Source: Rhodovulum sp. ES.010 (GTDB taxonomy: Bacteria; Pseudomonadota; Alphaproteobacteria; Rhodobacterales; Rhodobacteraceae). From it: 64,000 nt of DNA. The stretch lies in the NCBI RefSeq assembly GCF_900142935.1, contig NZ_FSRS01000001.1, positions 878,001-942,000 of the forward strand, given 5' to 3'. The notes beneath the pieces were generated by a model. It was not told the DNA's origin. It was given only the letters and a program-made list of their open reading frames with translations, and made no database searches. A program made the position numbers and the translations under genes. Positions 8,036-16,840 of this stretch are shown in pieces (within the stretch, counting starts at the first letter, position 1; the number at the start of each line of letters is the position of its first letter).

Positions 8036-8497
8036 TCAGTTGCCCTCGGTCACGCCGCCCTCGCCCTGGTCCGACGGCGCCCTCAGGCACCGCTCGGGCG
8101 CGTCGATGGAGGTGGCGTTGGGGAACATGTCGAGGAACGGAATCCGCAACCCGTAGCCGTTCACGGTAACGGCCTGTTCGGGGCATTCCCGGGTGACGCG
8201 GCTTGCGACGGATTGCAGGTTCGCCGAGTCGAACTTGAAATAGGGCGGCAGGAACCCCGCATCGGCGTTCTTGAAGATCAACGTGTCGGACGTGCCCGCA
8301 TAGACCGTCTCGATGCGATACTGCACGTCGCGCCCGTCGCCGGTGGTGCCGGTGATCTGGACCTCCCAGGAATCGGGGCCCCAGCGCACCCACAGGAAGG
8401 CCACGACCACCAGGGCGATCAGGCCCAGGATGATCTTCAGCTTGGTTTTCGGGCCCATGCCCGCCTCGTCCGTGTGACGTTCGTCTTGCTGACTCAT
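8036..8497 (-). CDS. DUF1523-like single-pass membrane protein
   Basis: A 153-residue protein with a short hydrophilic, acidic N-terminus, one membrane segment at about 20-38 (LKIILGLIALVVVAFLWV) and a soluble domain of about 110 residues, most likely periplasmic. The segment GFLPPYFKFDSANLQSVASRV resembles the DUF1523 signature common in Rhodobacteraceae. Cysteines near 111 and 138 could form a disulfide. Function is unknown. It follows msrB on the same strand, but 190 bp and a strong hairpin lie between, so it is probably transcribed separately. Confidence 0.65.
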   Translation of the reverse strand: MSQQDERHTDEAGMGPKTKLKIILGLIALVVVAFLWVRWGPDSWEVQITGTTGDGRDVQYRIETVYAGTSDTLIFKNADAGFLPPYFKFDSANLQSVASRVTRECPEQAVTVNGYGLRIPFLDMFPNATSIDAPERCLRAPSDQGEGGVTEGN

Positions 8498-8520
8498 GAT
8501 TCTCCTTTCCCCGAATGACA

Positions 8521-8553
8521 GCCGGGCCGCGCGACATGCGCCGCGCGCCCGGC
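8521..8553 (-). terminator. Hairpin between msrB and the DUF1523 gene
   Basis: GCCGGG-c-CGCGCG at 8521-8533 pairs with CGCGCG-CCCGGC at 8542-8553, a 12-bp GC-rich stem with one bulged base and an 8-base loop. It lies 135 bp beyond the msrB stop and 23 bp before the DUF1523 start. No U-run. Confidence 0.35.
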
Positions 8554-8687
8554 GAGGTTCTATGTCAACGTCTCTGCGGGGAAGCTGTTGCGGAGCGCGC
8601 GCACGAAACGCCGCACGGGCGCCGGCCCCGCACGCACGGGTCCGCGCGGCGGGAGCGGGGACGGTCGCCCGGCCCGGACCGGTGCGC

Positions 8688-9158
8688 TCAGGCGCCCTGG
8701 GCCGGCCGGAAGGTCAGGCTGACGCCGTTGATGCAGTGCCGCTTGCCGGTGGGCGGCGGGCCGTCGTCGAAGATGTGGCCCAGATGGCTGCCGCAGCGCC
8801 GGCAATGCACCTCGGTCCGCACCCAGATCAGCTTGCGGTCGGGTTTCGTGGCCACCGCCTCGGACAGCGCCCGGTAGAAGCTGGGCCAGCCGGTGCCGCT
8901 GTCGAACTTGGTCTCGGAGGAGTAGAGCGGCAACGCGCAGCCCTTGCACAGGAAGGTGCCCGCGCGCTTCTCGTCGTTCAGGGGGCTGGTGAAGGCGCGT
9001 TCGGTGCCCTCCTTGCGCATCACCTCGTATTCGAGGTCGGTCAGCATCGCCTTCCACTCCGCCTCGGTGCGGGTGATCTCGAAGCTTTCGGCGGCGCGGA
9101 CGGCGGGGGCGGCAAGCGCGAGCGCGGCGGCCCCGGACAGAAACTGACGTCGGATCAT
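8688..9158 (-). CDS. msrB: Peptide-methionine (R)-S-oxide reductase, exported
   Basis: MsrB reduces methionine-R-sulfoxide in oxidised proteins. The 156-residue form starting at 9158 has a Tat-like signal (IRRQFLSGAAALALAAPAVRA), so it should act in the periplasm. Zinc ligands are Cys71, Cys74, Cys119 and Cys122; the catalytic cysteine is Cys142 in RHCINGVSL. A ribosome site AGGAGG lies eight bases ahead of this ATG, which supports it over the longer frame beginning at 9206. Exported MsrB repairs envelope proteins hit by hypochlorous acid or singlet oxygen, which suits a phototroph; this is an inference. Confidence 0.9.
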   Translation of the reverse strand: MIRRQFLSGAAALALAAPAVRAAESFEITRTEAEWKAMLTDLEYEVMRKEGTERAFTSPLNDEKRAGTFLCKGCALPLYSSETKFDSGTGWPSFYRALSEAVATKPDRKLIWVRTEVHCRRCGSHLGHIFDDGPPPTGKRHCINGVSLTFRPAQGA

Positions 9159-9662
9159 GGCGTCCTCCTTTGCCCCGAAGATAGGCAGGAACCGGGCGGG
9201 ACGCATTCACAATGGCGCGCGTATCGGCGCGGGGACGGTCACGAAACCGCAAGCGGGCACGGCAAGTCCCCGCCCGCCGGGCACCGGCAGGCGGGGTCCG
9301 CGCCCCGGACCCGAGCACGGGCGGGCACGCGGCGGTCGCCATTATGACTCGTTACGCGCGAAACTCGTTTCCCGGCGACACGTGTCTTCTGCCCGTGTGC
9401 CTTGACCGCGGCTCCGGGCGCGCGGGAGGCGCCCCCTGTCCGATCGGCCGGCTGAACCGCTGACGCGCCCGTTTTGGGCCGCCACCCGGGCAGTTCGCCT
9501 TGGGGCCGACAATCGCCGCGAAAGATTGAGAATCCGTTTCCATCGGCCGGGACCGCCGCCCAACCCGCGCCGCCCCTTCCCCTTGCACGCCGGGGCGATA
9601 TGATCCACTACGTCACGCGGGTCCCGCACCCGCCGCGAACCAGGCCTAGAGACGGATCGAGA
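9159..9662. other. 504-bp intergenic region between msrB and cobS
   Basis: No convincing gene. It should hold divergent promoters for msrB and cobS. I see a perfect 10-bp palindrome GACACGTGTC at 9377-9386, a direct repeat of ctcgtt (9347-9352 and 9364-9369), and the 9-mer TTCCATCGG at 9538-9546 that also occurs upstream of two other genes in the window. No cobalamin riboswitch hallmarks were found. Confidence 0.5.
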
Positions 9663-10634
9663 ATGAGCAGCGTAGTGAAACCCACCGAGGACATCTCGGT
9701 GCGCGAGGTCTTCGGGATCGACACCGACATGACGGTGCGGGGATTCGAGGAAAAGACCGACCGGGTGCCCGACCTCGACACCACCTACAAGTTCGACCCG
9801 GACACCACGCTCGCGATCCTGGCGGGCTTCGCGCATAACCGCCGGGTGATGATCCAGGGCTATCACGGCACCGGCAAGTCCACCCATATCGAACAGGTGG
9901 CCGCCCGGCTGAACTGGCCCTGCGTGCGGGTGAACCTGGACAGCCACATCAGCCGGATCGACCTGATCGGCAAGGACGCGATCAAGCTGAAGGACGGCAA
10001 GCAGGTCACCGAGTTCCAGGAAGGCATCCTGCCCTGGGCGCTGCGCCATGCCTGCGCCATCGTGTTCGACGAATACGACGCCGGCCGCGCCGACGTGATG
10101 TTCGTGATCCAGCGGGTGCTGGAGGTGGACGGCAAGCTGACGCTGCTGGACCAGAACGAGGTGATCACGCCGCACCCCTATTTCCGGCTGTTCGCCACGG
10201 CGAACACGGTGGGCCTGGGCGACACCACGGGGCTGTATCACGGCACCCAGCAGATCAACCAGGGCCAGATGGACCGCTGGTCGATGGTGGCGACGCTGAA
10301 TTACCTGTCGCATGATGCGGAAACCGCGATCGTGCTGGCCAAGTGCCCGCATTACAACACCGAGAAGGGCCGCAAGACGGTGGGCCACATGGTCACCGTC
10401 GCCGACCTGACGCGCACCGCCTTCATGAACGGCGATCTGTCCACGGTGATGAGCCCGCGGACGGTGATCGCCTGGGCGCAGAACGCCGAGATCTTCCGCG
10501 ACGTGGGCTATGCGTTCCGGGTGACCTTCCTCAACAAGTGCGACGAGCTGGAACGGTCCACCGTGGCCGAGTTCTACCAGCGGCTGTTCGACGAGGAACT
10601 GCCCGAAAGCGCGGCGAGCCTGAGCCTGGCGTGA
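9663..10634 (+). CDS. cobS: Aerobic cobaltochelatase subunit CobS
   Basis: A 323-residue AAA+ ATPase that, with CobT and CobN, inserts cobalt into hydrogenobyrinic acid a,c-diamide in the aerobic cobalamin pathway. Walker [10 protein letters not shown] is at 66-74, Walker B AIVFDEYD at 132-138, and the sensor region [17 protein letters not shown] follows. The ATG at 9663 was chosen because the typical CobS N-terminus ([11 protein letters not shown]) begins there; the longer upstream frame reads non-typical sequence. The stop overlaps the next start by 4 bp (GTGA). CobN is not nearby. Confidence 0.95.
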   Translation: MSSVVKPTEDISVREVFGIDTDMTVRGFEEKTDRVPDLDTTYKFDPDTTLAILAGFAHNRRVMIQGYHGTGKSTHIEQVAARLNWPCVRVNLDSHISRIDLIGKDAIKLKDGKQVTEFQEGILPWALRHACAIVFDEYDAGRADVMFVIQRVLEVDGKLTLLDQNEVITPHPYFRLFATANTVGLGDTTGLYHGTQQINQGQMDRWSMVATLNYLSHDAETAIVLAKCPHYNTEKGRKTVGHMVTVADLTRTAFMNGDLSTVMSPRTVIAWAQNAEIFRDVGYAFRVTFLNKCDELERSTVAEFYQRLFDEELPESAASLSLA

Positions 10635-11002
10635 TCCGCGCCGCGGCGCTGTTCGCGGCGCTCGCCGCCCCGACCGCGGCCGGGGACGACCCGACATTCC
10701 CCGCCACCGATTGCGCGGCGCTCTGGTCCGCGACGGCGGCGTTCCGCGCGACCTACGCGATCGACAGGGCGCCGCCCGCGGAGGCGGAGGCCATGGCCGC
10801 GGCGTTCCGCGAGGCGGCGCTGGCGCTTGGCGCGGGCCCGGCCGCGGCGCTGGACCGGCGGATCGCCGAGCTGCACCGCGTCTATTTCGTGCTGCTGCAA
10901 CGCGCGATCCTCGATGGCGACCGCGAGGCGCGCGACCGGCACGAGGGGCTGGCCGAACTCTGCGGCGCCTTCGCGGAGGCGCGGGGGCTCGCGGGGCATT
11001 GA
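10631..11002 (+). CDS. Small exported protein, unknown (between cobS and cobT)
   Basis: A 123-residue protein starting at a GTG that overlaps the cobS stop by 4 bp, which argues for translational coupling. Residues 1-18 form a signal peptide ([18 protein letters not shown]). The mature part is Ala/Glu/Arg-rich and helical with two cysteines (about 28 and 113). I do not recognise the family. Being coupled to cobS it may be part of the cobalt chelation locus, but the exported location does not fit a direct role with the cytoplasmic chelatase. Confidence 0.7.
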   Translation: MIRAAALFAALAAPTAAGDDPTFPATDCAALWSATAAFRATYAIDRAPPAEAEAMAAAFREAALALGAGPAAALDRRIAELHRVYFVLLQRAILDGDREARDRHEGLAELCGAFAEARGLAGH

Positions 11003-11045
11003 GGCCCCGGCGCCCAGCAATCCTACAGCATTTGTATATACGGGA

Positions 11046-11073
11046 TTGACCCGACTCGCGGCTGTCATACACT
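11046..11073 (+). promoter_or_regulatory. Predicted sigma-70 type promoter ahead of the 140-residue secreted protein
   Basis: TTGACC at 11046-11051 and TACACT at 11068-11073 are separated by 16 bp, close to the housekeeping consensus. Transcription would start about seven bases downstream, at or near the ATG at 11080, and there is no Shine-Dalgarno sequence, so a leaderless mRNA is possible. Confidence 0.5.
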
Positions 11074-11079
11074 TGTTAC

Positions 11080-11502
11080 ATGGCAGGCATGACGACGCGC
11101 ATCCTGGGCGGTGCGCTGGCCGTGGCGCTCCTGGCCCCGGCCGCCCGCGCCGCCCCCGACACCCCCGGCACGCCGTGGAAACGGGCCGAGGTCTTCGCGA
11201 CCTGCTCGGGCCGGCTGGCCGCCGTGGCCACGCGCCAGCAGGCCGACGGCAACCCGGCCTGGAGCGAGACCCGCGCCCACCGCGAGATGTTCGACCTGAT
11301 GCTGGAGGCGACACTGCCCTCGGCGATGGAATTCGGCGTGCCGCGGGACGAGCCGGTGCGCTGGCGCTCGGCCGGCTGGGTCGAGATGGCGGGGCTGCTG
11401 GCCGACATGGTCTATAGCGGCGACGCGGGCCGCACGGCACGGGCGCAGGACGCGCTGACGGCGCGGATGGCCGACTGCACCGGGCTGCTGCTGGGCGGCT
11501 GA
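11080..11502 (+). CDS. Small exported protein, unknown (between cobS and cobT)
   Basis: A 140-residue protein with a clear signal peptide (TTRILGGALAVALLAPAARA) and a helical mature domain with two cysteines (about 45 and 133) that could pair. Two starts are possible: ATG 11080 and ATG 11089. The latter gives a tighter signal peptide; neither has a good ribosome site. A promoter lies immediately upstream. Family not recognised. Together with the preceding small gene it splits cobS from cobT. Confidence 0.7.
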   Translation: MAGMTTRILGGALAVALLAPAARAAPDTPGTPWKRAEVFATCSGRLAAVATRQQADGNPAWSETRAHREMFDLMLEATLPSAMEFGVPRDEPVRWRSAGWVEMAGLLADMVYSGDAGRTARAQDALTARMADCTGLLLGG

Positions 11503-11520
11503 GCGGGCCGCTGCGCGGCG

Positions 11521-11617
11521 GGGGGGCTCTGCCCCCCGTCCTGCGGACTCCCCCCGGAGTACTTGCCCCAAGAAGAAGGCGCGGCCCTGCTTCTTCCTGG
11601 CCGAAATACGCCGGGGG
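11521..11617. repeat. Inverted pair of a dispersed intergenic repeat
   Basis: A plus-oriented copy (core cccccggagtacttgcccca then agaagaag, about 11551-11578) is followed 10 bp later by an inverted copy (cttcttcctggccgaaatac then gccggggg, 11590-11617). The pair can fold into one long hairpin, like a BIME of REP elements. The plus copy is preceded by the typical ggggggctctgcccccc stem at 11521-11537. Single copies occur at about 31602-31638 and 50149-50205. The pair lies between convergent-free genes, after a secreted-protein gene and before cobT, where it could act as a terminator. Confidence 0.75.
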
Positions 11618-11785
11618 GTCGCCATGGCTGCGACCGGCAATGGCGACGGGGCGACGCCCCCGGCCGGTCGCGCCGGCGGCAGCCGGGGCGAAACGGGCGG
11701 GGCCGCGCCCGGCCCCGCCGGCACTGGCCATTCCCCCGCAACATCCCTAGATTGACCCGCGCCACCCACCGGACCGAAGCCCCGC

Positions 11786-13663
11786 ATGACCGCCAAGCCC
11801 ACCGACAACCCCGCCGATCCGTTCAAGAAGGCGCTGGCCGAGGCGACCAAGGTGATCGCCGACGACCCCGACCTGGGCGTGTCCTACTCGGTCGACCCGC
11901 CGGGCATGACACCCGACACCATGCGCCTGCCCCAGGTCACCCGCCGGATGACCCGCGAGGAGGTTCTGCTGGCCCGCGGCACGGCGGATGCCTATGCGCT
12001 GCGCCACAAGTATCACGACGCGCCCACCCACACGCGGTATCGGCCCGCGGGCCAGATGGCCTGCGACCTCTACGAAGCGATGGAGACCGCCCGCTGCGAG
12101 GCGGTGGGGGCGCGCGCGATGCCCGGCACCGCCAGCAATATCGACGCGATGATCGCCGCCGAGGCCGCGAAGCGCGGCTATGGCGGCGCGCGCGAGGCCG
12201 GCGAGGTGCCGCTCTCGGTCGCGGCCGGCTACATGGTGCGCCAGCTGGCCACCGGCCGCCCCCTGCCCGAGGGCGCGGAGAACGCCATGGAGCTGTGGCG
12301 CGGGTTCATCGAGGAGCAGGCCGGCGGCACGCTGGAGGGGCTGGAGGACGTGCTGGCCGACCAGGCGGCCTTCGCCCGCTTCGCGCGCCAGGTCATCACC
12401 GATCTGGGCTATGGCGACCAGCTGGGCGAGGACCCCGATTTCGACGAGGAGGAAGACCGGGAGGACAGCGCCGAGGCCGAGGACGACGCCCCCGAAGAAT
12501 ATGGCGAGGAGCAGGGCGAGGAGAACGAGGAGGCCGACGCCAGCCCCGAGCAGTCGCAGGACGAGATGCAGGACGCCGCCCAGGCCCATGTCAGCCCCGA
12601 CGACATGGCCGACATGGAGACGGGCGAGGAAACCGAACGGCCCGAGGGCGAGGCCCCGCTGGAGCCCCCGCCCCCGCCGCCGCATTCCGAAGCCGATCCC
12701 GACTACAAGGTCTTCGACTCGGCCTTCGACGAGGAGATCAGGGCCGAGGAGCTGGCCGAACCCGCGGAACTGGCGCGGCTGCGCGCCTATCTCGACCAGC
12801 AGCTCGACCCGCTGAAGGGCGCGGTGGGGCGGCTGGCCAACAAGCTGCAGCGGCGGTTGCAGGCGCAGCAGAACCGGAGCTGGGAGTTCGACAAGGAAGA
12901 GGGCGTGCTGGATGCCGGGCGGCTGGCGCGCGTGGTGGCGAACCCGACGACGCCCCTGTCGTTCAAGGTCGAGAAGGACATGGAGTTCCGCGACACGGTG
13001 GTGACGCTGCTTCTGGACAATTCCGGCTCGATGCGCGGGCGGCCGATCTCGATCGCGGCGATCTGCGCCGACGTGCTGGCGCGCACGCTGGAACGCTGCG
13101 ACGTGAAGGTGGAAATCCTGGGCTTCACCACCCGGGCCTGGAAGGGCGGGCAGGCGCGCGAGAAATGGCTGGCCGAGGGGCGGCCGCAGGCGCCGGGGCG
13201 GCTGAACGACTTGCGCCACATCGTCTACAAGTCGGCCGATGCGCCCTGGCGCCGGGCGCGCGAGAACCTGGGCCTGATGATGAAAGAGGGCCTGTTGAAG
13301 GAAAACATCGACGGCGAGGCGCTGGAATGGGCGCATCGGCGGATGGCGGGGCGGCCCGAGGCGCGCCGGATCCTGATGGTGATTTCCGACGGCGCGCCGG
13401 TCGACGATTCCACCCTTTCGGTGAACACCGCGAACTACCTGGAAAAGCACCTGCGGGACGTGATCGCGATGGTCGAGCGGCGCAAGCTGGTGGAACTGAT
13501 CGCCATCGGCATCGGCCATGACGTGACGCGCTATTACGACCGCGCGGTGACGATCACCGATGTCGAGCAGCTGGCCGGCGCGATGACCGAGCAACTGGCC
13601 GGCCTGTTCGACAAGGACCCGCGCGCGCGGGCCCGAATGGTGGGGATCAGGAAGGCAAGCTAG
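11786..13663 (+). CDS. cobT: Aerobic cobaltochelatase subunit CobT
   Basis: A 625-residue partner of CobS in the CobNST cobalt chelatase. Three parts are visible: an N-terminal helical domain, a highly acidic low-complexity linker at about 215-285 (runs of E and D), and a C-terminal von Willebrand A domain with MIDAS motif DNSGS at 411-415 followed by the [22 protein letters not shown] block typical of CobT. The layout is equivalent to magnesium chelatase subunit D. The stop TAG is directly followed by the ATG of the next gene. Upstream is the inverted repeat pair rather than cobS itself. Confidence 0.95.
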   Translation: MTAKPTDNPADPFKKALAEATKVIADDPDLGVSYSVDPPGMTPDTMRLPQVTRRMTREEVLLARGTADAYALRHKYHDAPTHTRYRPAGQMACDLYEAMETARCEAVGARAMPGTASNIDAMIAAEAAKRGYGGAREAGEVPLSVAAGYMVRQLATGRPLPEGAENAMELWRGFIEEQAGGTLEGLEDVLADQAAFARFARQVITDLGYGDQLGEDPDFDEEEDREDSAEAEDDAPEEYGEEQGEENEEADASPEQSQDEMQDAAQAHVSPDDMADMETGEETERPEGEAPLEPPPPPPHSEADPDYKVFDSAFDEEIRAEELAEPAELARLRAYLDQQLDPLKGAVGRLANKLQRRLQAQQNRSWEFDKEEGVLDAGRLARVVANPTTPLSFKVEKDMEFRDTVVTLLLDNSGSMRGRPISIAAICADVLARTLERCDVKVEILGFTTRAWKGGQAREKWLAEGRPQAPGRLNDLRHIVYKSADAPWRRARENLGLMMKEGLLKENIDGEALEWAHRRMAGRPEARRILMVISDGAPVDDSTLSVNTANYLEKHLRDVIAMVERRKLVELIAIGIGHDVTRYYDRAVTITDVEQLAGAMTEQLAGLFDKDPRARARMVGIRKAS

Positions 13664-15469
13664 ATGTTCCAGAGCTTCGAGAGCACGACCCGTCCGCAGG
13701 ACGGCCCGCCACGGCTGGCCGCCCTGCGCGCGGAGATGGAGAAGGCGGGGCTGGCGGGGTTTCTCGTGCCCCGCGCCGACGCGCACCAGGGCGAATACGT
13801 CGCGCCCCATGACGACCGGCTGGCCTGGCTGACGGGCTTCACCGGCTCGGCCGGGTTCGCCTGCGTGGTCATGGACCGCGCGGGCGTCTTCGTCGACGGA
13901 CGCTACCGCGTGCAGGTCAAGGCGCAGGTGGCGCTCGACCATTTCACGCCCGTGGACTGGCCCGAGGTGACGCTGGCCGACTGGCTGAGGGAGGCGCTGC
14001 CCGAGGGCGGGGCGGTGGGGCTCGACCCCTGGCTGCACACGCCCGAGCAGGTGGAGAAGCTGGCCGCGGCGCTGGAGGGCAGCCGGATCGCGCTGCGCGA
14101 GGTCGAGAACGCGGTCGATCGCATCTGGGCCGACCAGCCCGCCCCGCCCGCGGGCGCCATCGCGCCCTACCCCGAGGCGCTTGCCGGCGCGTCCCATGCC
14201 GAGAAGCGGGCGCGCATCGCCGAGGCCCTGCGCAAGGCCGGGCAGCGCGCGGCGGTCCTCACCCTGCCCGACTCCATCGCGTGGCTGTTGAACGTGCGCG
14301 GGTCGGACATCCCCCGCAACCCGGTGCCGCATGCCGTCGCGGTGCTGCATGACGACGGCCATGTGACGCTCTATGCCGCGTCGGCCAAGGTCACGGACGC
14401 GCTGCGCGCCCATCTGGGCGACGAGGTCACGCTGCGCCCCGAGAGCGCCGTCGGGCCGGGGCTGCGCAGCCTTGTCGGGCCGGTGCGGCTGGACCCGGCC
14501 AGCGCGCCGCTCTGGGTGCTGCGGCAGCTGGAAGAGGCCGGGATCGAGGTGGCGCGGGGCGCGGACCCGTGCCTGTTGCCGAAGGCGCGCAAGACCGGGG
14601 CCGAGCTTGCCGGCGCGCGGGCCGCCCATGCGCGCGACGCCGCGGCGATGGTGGAATTCCTGGCCTGGCTGGACGCCGAGGCGCCGGGCGGCGGGCTGAC
14701 CGAGATCGACGTGGTCAAGCGGCTGGAGGGGTTCCGCCGCGCGACCGGCGCCCTGCGCGACATCAGCTTCGACACCATCGCCGGGGCCGGGCCGCACGGG
14801 GCCATCGTGCATTACCGGGTGACCGAGGAGACGAACCGGCCGGTGACGCCGGGCGAGCTGCTGCTGGTCGATTCCGGCGGGCAATACCTGGACGGCACCA
14901 CCGACATCACCCGCACCGTGGCCGTGGGCGACGCGCCCGCCGCGGCGCGCGCGCCCTTCACCCGCGTGCTGAAAGGCTTGATCGCGATCAGCCGCGCGCG
15001 GTTTCCCAAGGGGGTCGCCGGGCGCGACCTGGATGCGCTGGCGCGCTATCCGCTGTGGCTGGCCGGGCAGGATTACGACCACGGGACCGGGCACGGGGTC
15101 GGCGCCTACCTGTCGGTTCACGAGGGGCCGCAGCGCATCTCGCGGATGTCCACCGTGGCGCTGGAGCCGGGCATGATCCTGTCGAACGAGCCGGGCTATT
15201 ATCGCGAGGGGGCGTTCGGCATCCGCATCGAGAACCTGATCGCCGTGCGCGGGGCCCCCGCGCTCGCCGGTGCCGACGACCGCGAGATGCTGGACTTCGA
15301 GACGCTGACCCGGGTGCCGATCGACCGCCGCCTGATCGACGCGGACCTGCTGACGGAAGAGGAGCGCGCCTGGCTGAACGCCTATCACGCCGAGGTCCGC
15401 GCGCGGGTCGGCCCGGAGGTCTCGGCCCCCGCCCGCGCCTGGCTGGCGGCGGCCACGGCCCCGATCTGA
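13664..15469 (+). CDS. M24B family aminopeptidase P (Xaa-Pro aminopeptidase)
   Basis: A 601-residue cytoplasmic metallopeptidase that should remove an N-terminal residue preceding proline. It has the long three-domain form: two creatinase-like N-terminal domains (about 1-160 and 165-320) and a C-terminal pita-bread catalytic domain. All five metal ligands are in place: Asp403, Asp414, His477, Glu509 and Glu523, in VDSGGQY, GTTDITR, GHGVGAY, NEPGYY and RIENLI. The start abuts the cobT stop without a gap, so the two are translated from one mRNA, a common pairing in this family of bacteria but without a known functional link. Confidence 0.93.
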   Translation: MFQSFESTTRPQDGPPRLAALRAEMEKAGLAGFLVPRADAHQGEYVAPHDDRLAWLTGFTGSAGFACVVMDRAGVFVDGRYRVQVKAQVALDHFTPVDWPEVTLADWLREALPEGGAVGLDPWLHTPEQVEKLAAALEGSRIALREVENAVDRIWADQPAPPAGAIAPYPEALAGASHAEKRARIAEALRKAGQRAAVLTLPDSIAWLLNVRGSDIPRNPVPHAVAVLHDDGHVTLYAASAKVTDALRAHLGDEVTLRPESAVGPGLRSLVGPVRLDPASAPLWVLRQLEEAGIEVARGADPCLLPKARKTGAELAGARAAHARDAAAMVEFLAWLDAEAPGGGLTEIDVVKRLEGFRRATGALRDISFDTIAGAGPHGAIVHYRVTEETNRPVTPGELLLVDSGGQYLDGTTDITRTVAVGDAPAAARAPFTRVLKGLIAISRARFPKGVAGRDLDALARYPLWLAGQDYDHGTGHGVGAYLSVHEGPQRISRMSTVALEPGMILSNEPGYYREGAFGIRIENLIAVRGAPALAGADDREMLDFETLTRVPIDRRLIDADLLTEEERAWLNAYHAEVRARVGPEVSAPARAWLAAATAPI

Positions 15470-15560
15470 CCGGGGCCGCCGTCTGGACATTCGGGCCGGG
15501 ATGATGTCTGTCATCGGCGGCGCAATCGTCGCCAGGGGTTCAGTCGAGGGGAGAGGTGCC

Positions 15561-15902
15561 ATGTCCGACCGCATCACGATTCACAAGGCCGAGGGGGCCT
15601 GGGTGGTCCGCGCGGGCGGCGCGGTGATCGCCGAGAGCCGCAACGCGCTGGAACTGGTCGAGGGCGATCTGGCCCCGGTCATCTATTTCCCGCGCGAAGA
15701 CGTGGGGATGGCGTTCCTCGAACGCTCTGACAGCGGCACGACCTGCCCGCACAAGGGCGAGGCCAGCTATTACACGCTGCATGCGAAAAGCTACGACATT
15801 CCCGACGCGGCCTGGTCCTACGAAGATCCGGTGGCGGGGATGGAGAAGATCGCCGGGCACCTCGCCTTCTACGCCGACCGGGTGACCGTCGAGCAGCTTT
15901 AG
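15561..15902 (+). CDS. DUF427 family protein
   Basis: A 113-residue cytoplasmic protein. The DUF427 core is recognisable: VIAESRNALELVEGDLAPVIYFPREDV, then the conserved TCPHKGEASYYTL segment and AAWSYEDP. Structure-known members have a beta-barrel-like fold; no activity is established. The ATG at 15561 follows ggggagagg and starts at the family N-terminus, better than a longer frame from 15501. The gene is followed by a convergent Crp/Fnr regulator. Confidence 0.88.
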   Translation: MSDRITIHKAEGAWVVRAGGAVIAESRNALELVEGDLAPVIYFPREDVGMAFLERSDSGTTCPHKGEASYYTLHAKSYDIPDAAWSYEDPVAGMEKIAGHLAFYADRVTVEQL

Positions 15903-15924
15903 GGCGCCGCCCGCCCCGGCCGGC

Positions 15925-16677
15925 TCAGGCCCCGTCGCCGCAGAGGTGATCGGCGCCGGAAATCCGCACCAGCGCCGGCAGGTCGATCAGTTCGACATCG
16001 TAGGCGTCGCGCAGCCGGATCGCCCCGTCATGTTCGAGCTCGTGCAGCGAGCGGCTGAGGGTTTCCGGCGTTGTGCCGAGATAGCGCGCCAGGTCGCTGC
16101 GCCGGATCGGGATGCGCACGCTGAGCAGCGCCCCGGGCGCGCGTCCCTGCCGGCTGCGCAGCGTGCGCCGCAGCAGGATCAACAGGAACGAGGCCACCCG
16201 CTCGACGATCTTGTGCCCGCCCATCAGCAGCACCCATTCGCGCGCCGAGTCGAGTTCGTCCAGCACGCTGACGAGGAACAACCGCTCGACTTCGGGCGCG
16301 GCGCGCAGGATGTCCTCGAAGGCGTCGCGACGGAAGGTCAGCACCCGCGCGTCTGTCAGCGCCACGATGTCGAAGGCGGACGGGCCGTCGAACAGCCGCC
16401 CGTACATGTCGTGCGGCACCAGGAGCCCGATGATGTGGATGCGCCCGTCGGGCAGCGCGCGCTGCATGCCCAGGGCGCCGTCCAGCAGGTAGCCCAGCGC
16501 CTCGGGGCGCGAGCCCGCCTCGACGAGCTTGGCGCCGCACTCCAACTCGGCCAGCCGGGCGATATCGGCCAGCGCCTCGGCGTAGGGCGCCGGCAAGTGA
16601 TCGAGAAGCTCGGCCAGCGGGCTGCCGAGGTCGGATCGCGGGCCTGACAGCAGGCGCTGAAGATCGGGTGTCGCCAT
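15925..16677 (-). CDS. Crp/Fnr family transcriptional regulator (no Fe-S cysteines)
   Basis: A 250-residue regulator with an N-terminal cyclic-nucleotide-binding-like sensor domain (about 30-150), the long dimer helix and a C-terminal winged helix. The recognition helix region is IPIRRSDLARYLGTTPETLSRSLHELEHDG, with the E-(T)-x-SR pattern that reads the TTGA half-site. The N-terminal FNR cluster motif is absent: only two or three scattered cysteines exist, so oxygen sensing by a [4Fe-4S] cluster is unlikely. A FixK, DNR/NNR or other redox-type role is likely. It is divergent from a second Crp/Fnr gene and shares an FNR-type box with it. Confidence 0.88.
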   Translation of the reverse strand: MATPDLQRLLSGPRSDLGSPLAELLDHLPAPYAEALADIARLAELECGAKLVEAGSRPEALGYLLDGALGMQRALPDGRIHIIGLLVPHDMYGRLFDGPSAFDIVALTDARVLTFRRDAFEDILRAAPEVERLFLVSVLDELDSAREWVLLMGGHKIVERVASFLLILLRRTLRSRQGRAPGALLSVRIPIRRSDLARYLGTTPETLSRSLHELEHDGAIRLRDAYDVELIDLPALVRISGADHLCGDGA

Positions 16678-16765
16678 ATCACTCCCTCTCCCGCCGCACC
16701 CGTCTTCGGAATGGCGCTGGCGAGCCGCATCGCCGCCCAGATTATGTCACCCGGCGTCGCGGACC

Positions 16766-16779
16766 TTGACCACGGTCAA
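16766..16779. promoter_or_regulatory. FNR/DNR-type box TTGAC-N4-GTCAA between two Crp/Fnr genes
   Basis: A perfect palindrome (TTGAC, CACG, GTCAA) in the 163-bp divergent intergenic region, 62 bp ahead of the plus-strand regulator and 89 bp ahead of the minus-strand one. It matches the half-site read by FNR, FixK and DNR/NNR proteins and suggests auto- or cross-regulation. Confidence 0.75.
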
Positions 16780-16840
16780 TGCCCGCGCGGCCACAATCTG
16801 CGACGATTCGCAGCGCGAAGGCGCAGGGAGGGGGTGCCGG

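Noticed and set aside
9377..9386. Palindrome GACACGTGTC as an operator for msrB or cobS
   Set aside because: A single 10-bp palindrome without flanking support or a repeat elsewhere; too weak to list as an operator.
9159..9662. A cobalamin riboswitch before cobS
   Set aside because: None of the conserved B12-box or core sequences was recognisable in the 504-bp gap.
11747..15577. A 1276-codon open frame on the minus strand
   Set aside because: It is antisense to cobT and the aminopeptidase P gene, whose motifs are complete. Long antisense frames are common in high-GC DNA; the translation is Arg/Gly/His-rich without domains.
15925..16677. Calling this Crp/Fnr regulator FNR
   Set aside because: It lacks the N-terminal cysteine set that holds the oxygen-sensitive [4Fe-4S] cluster.
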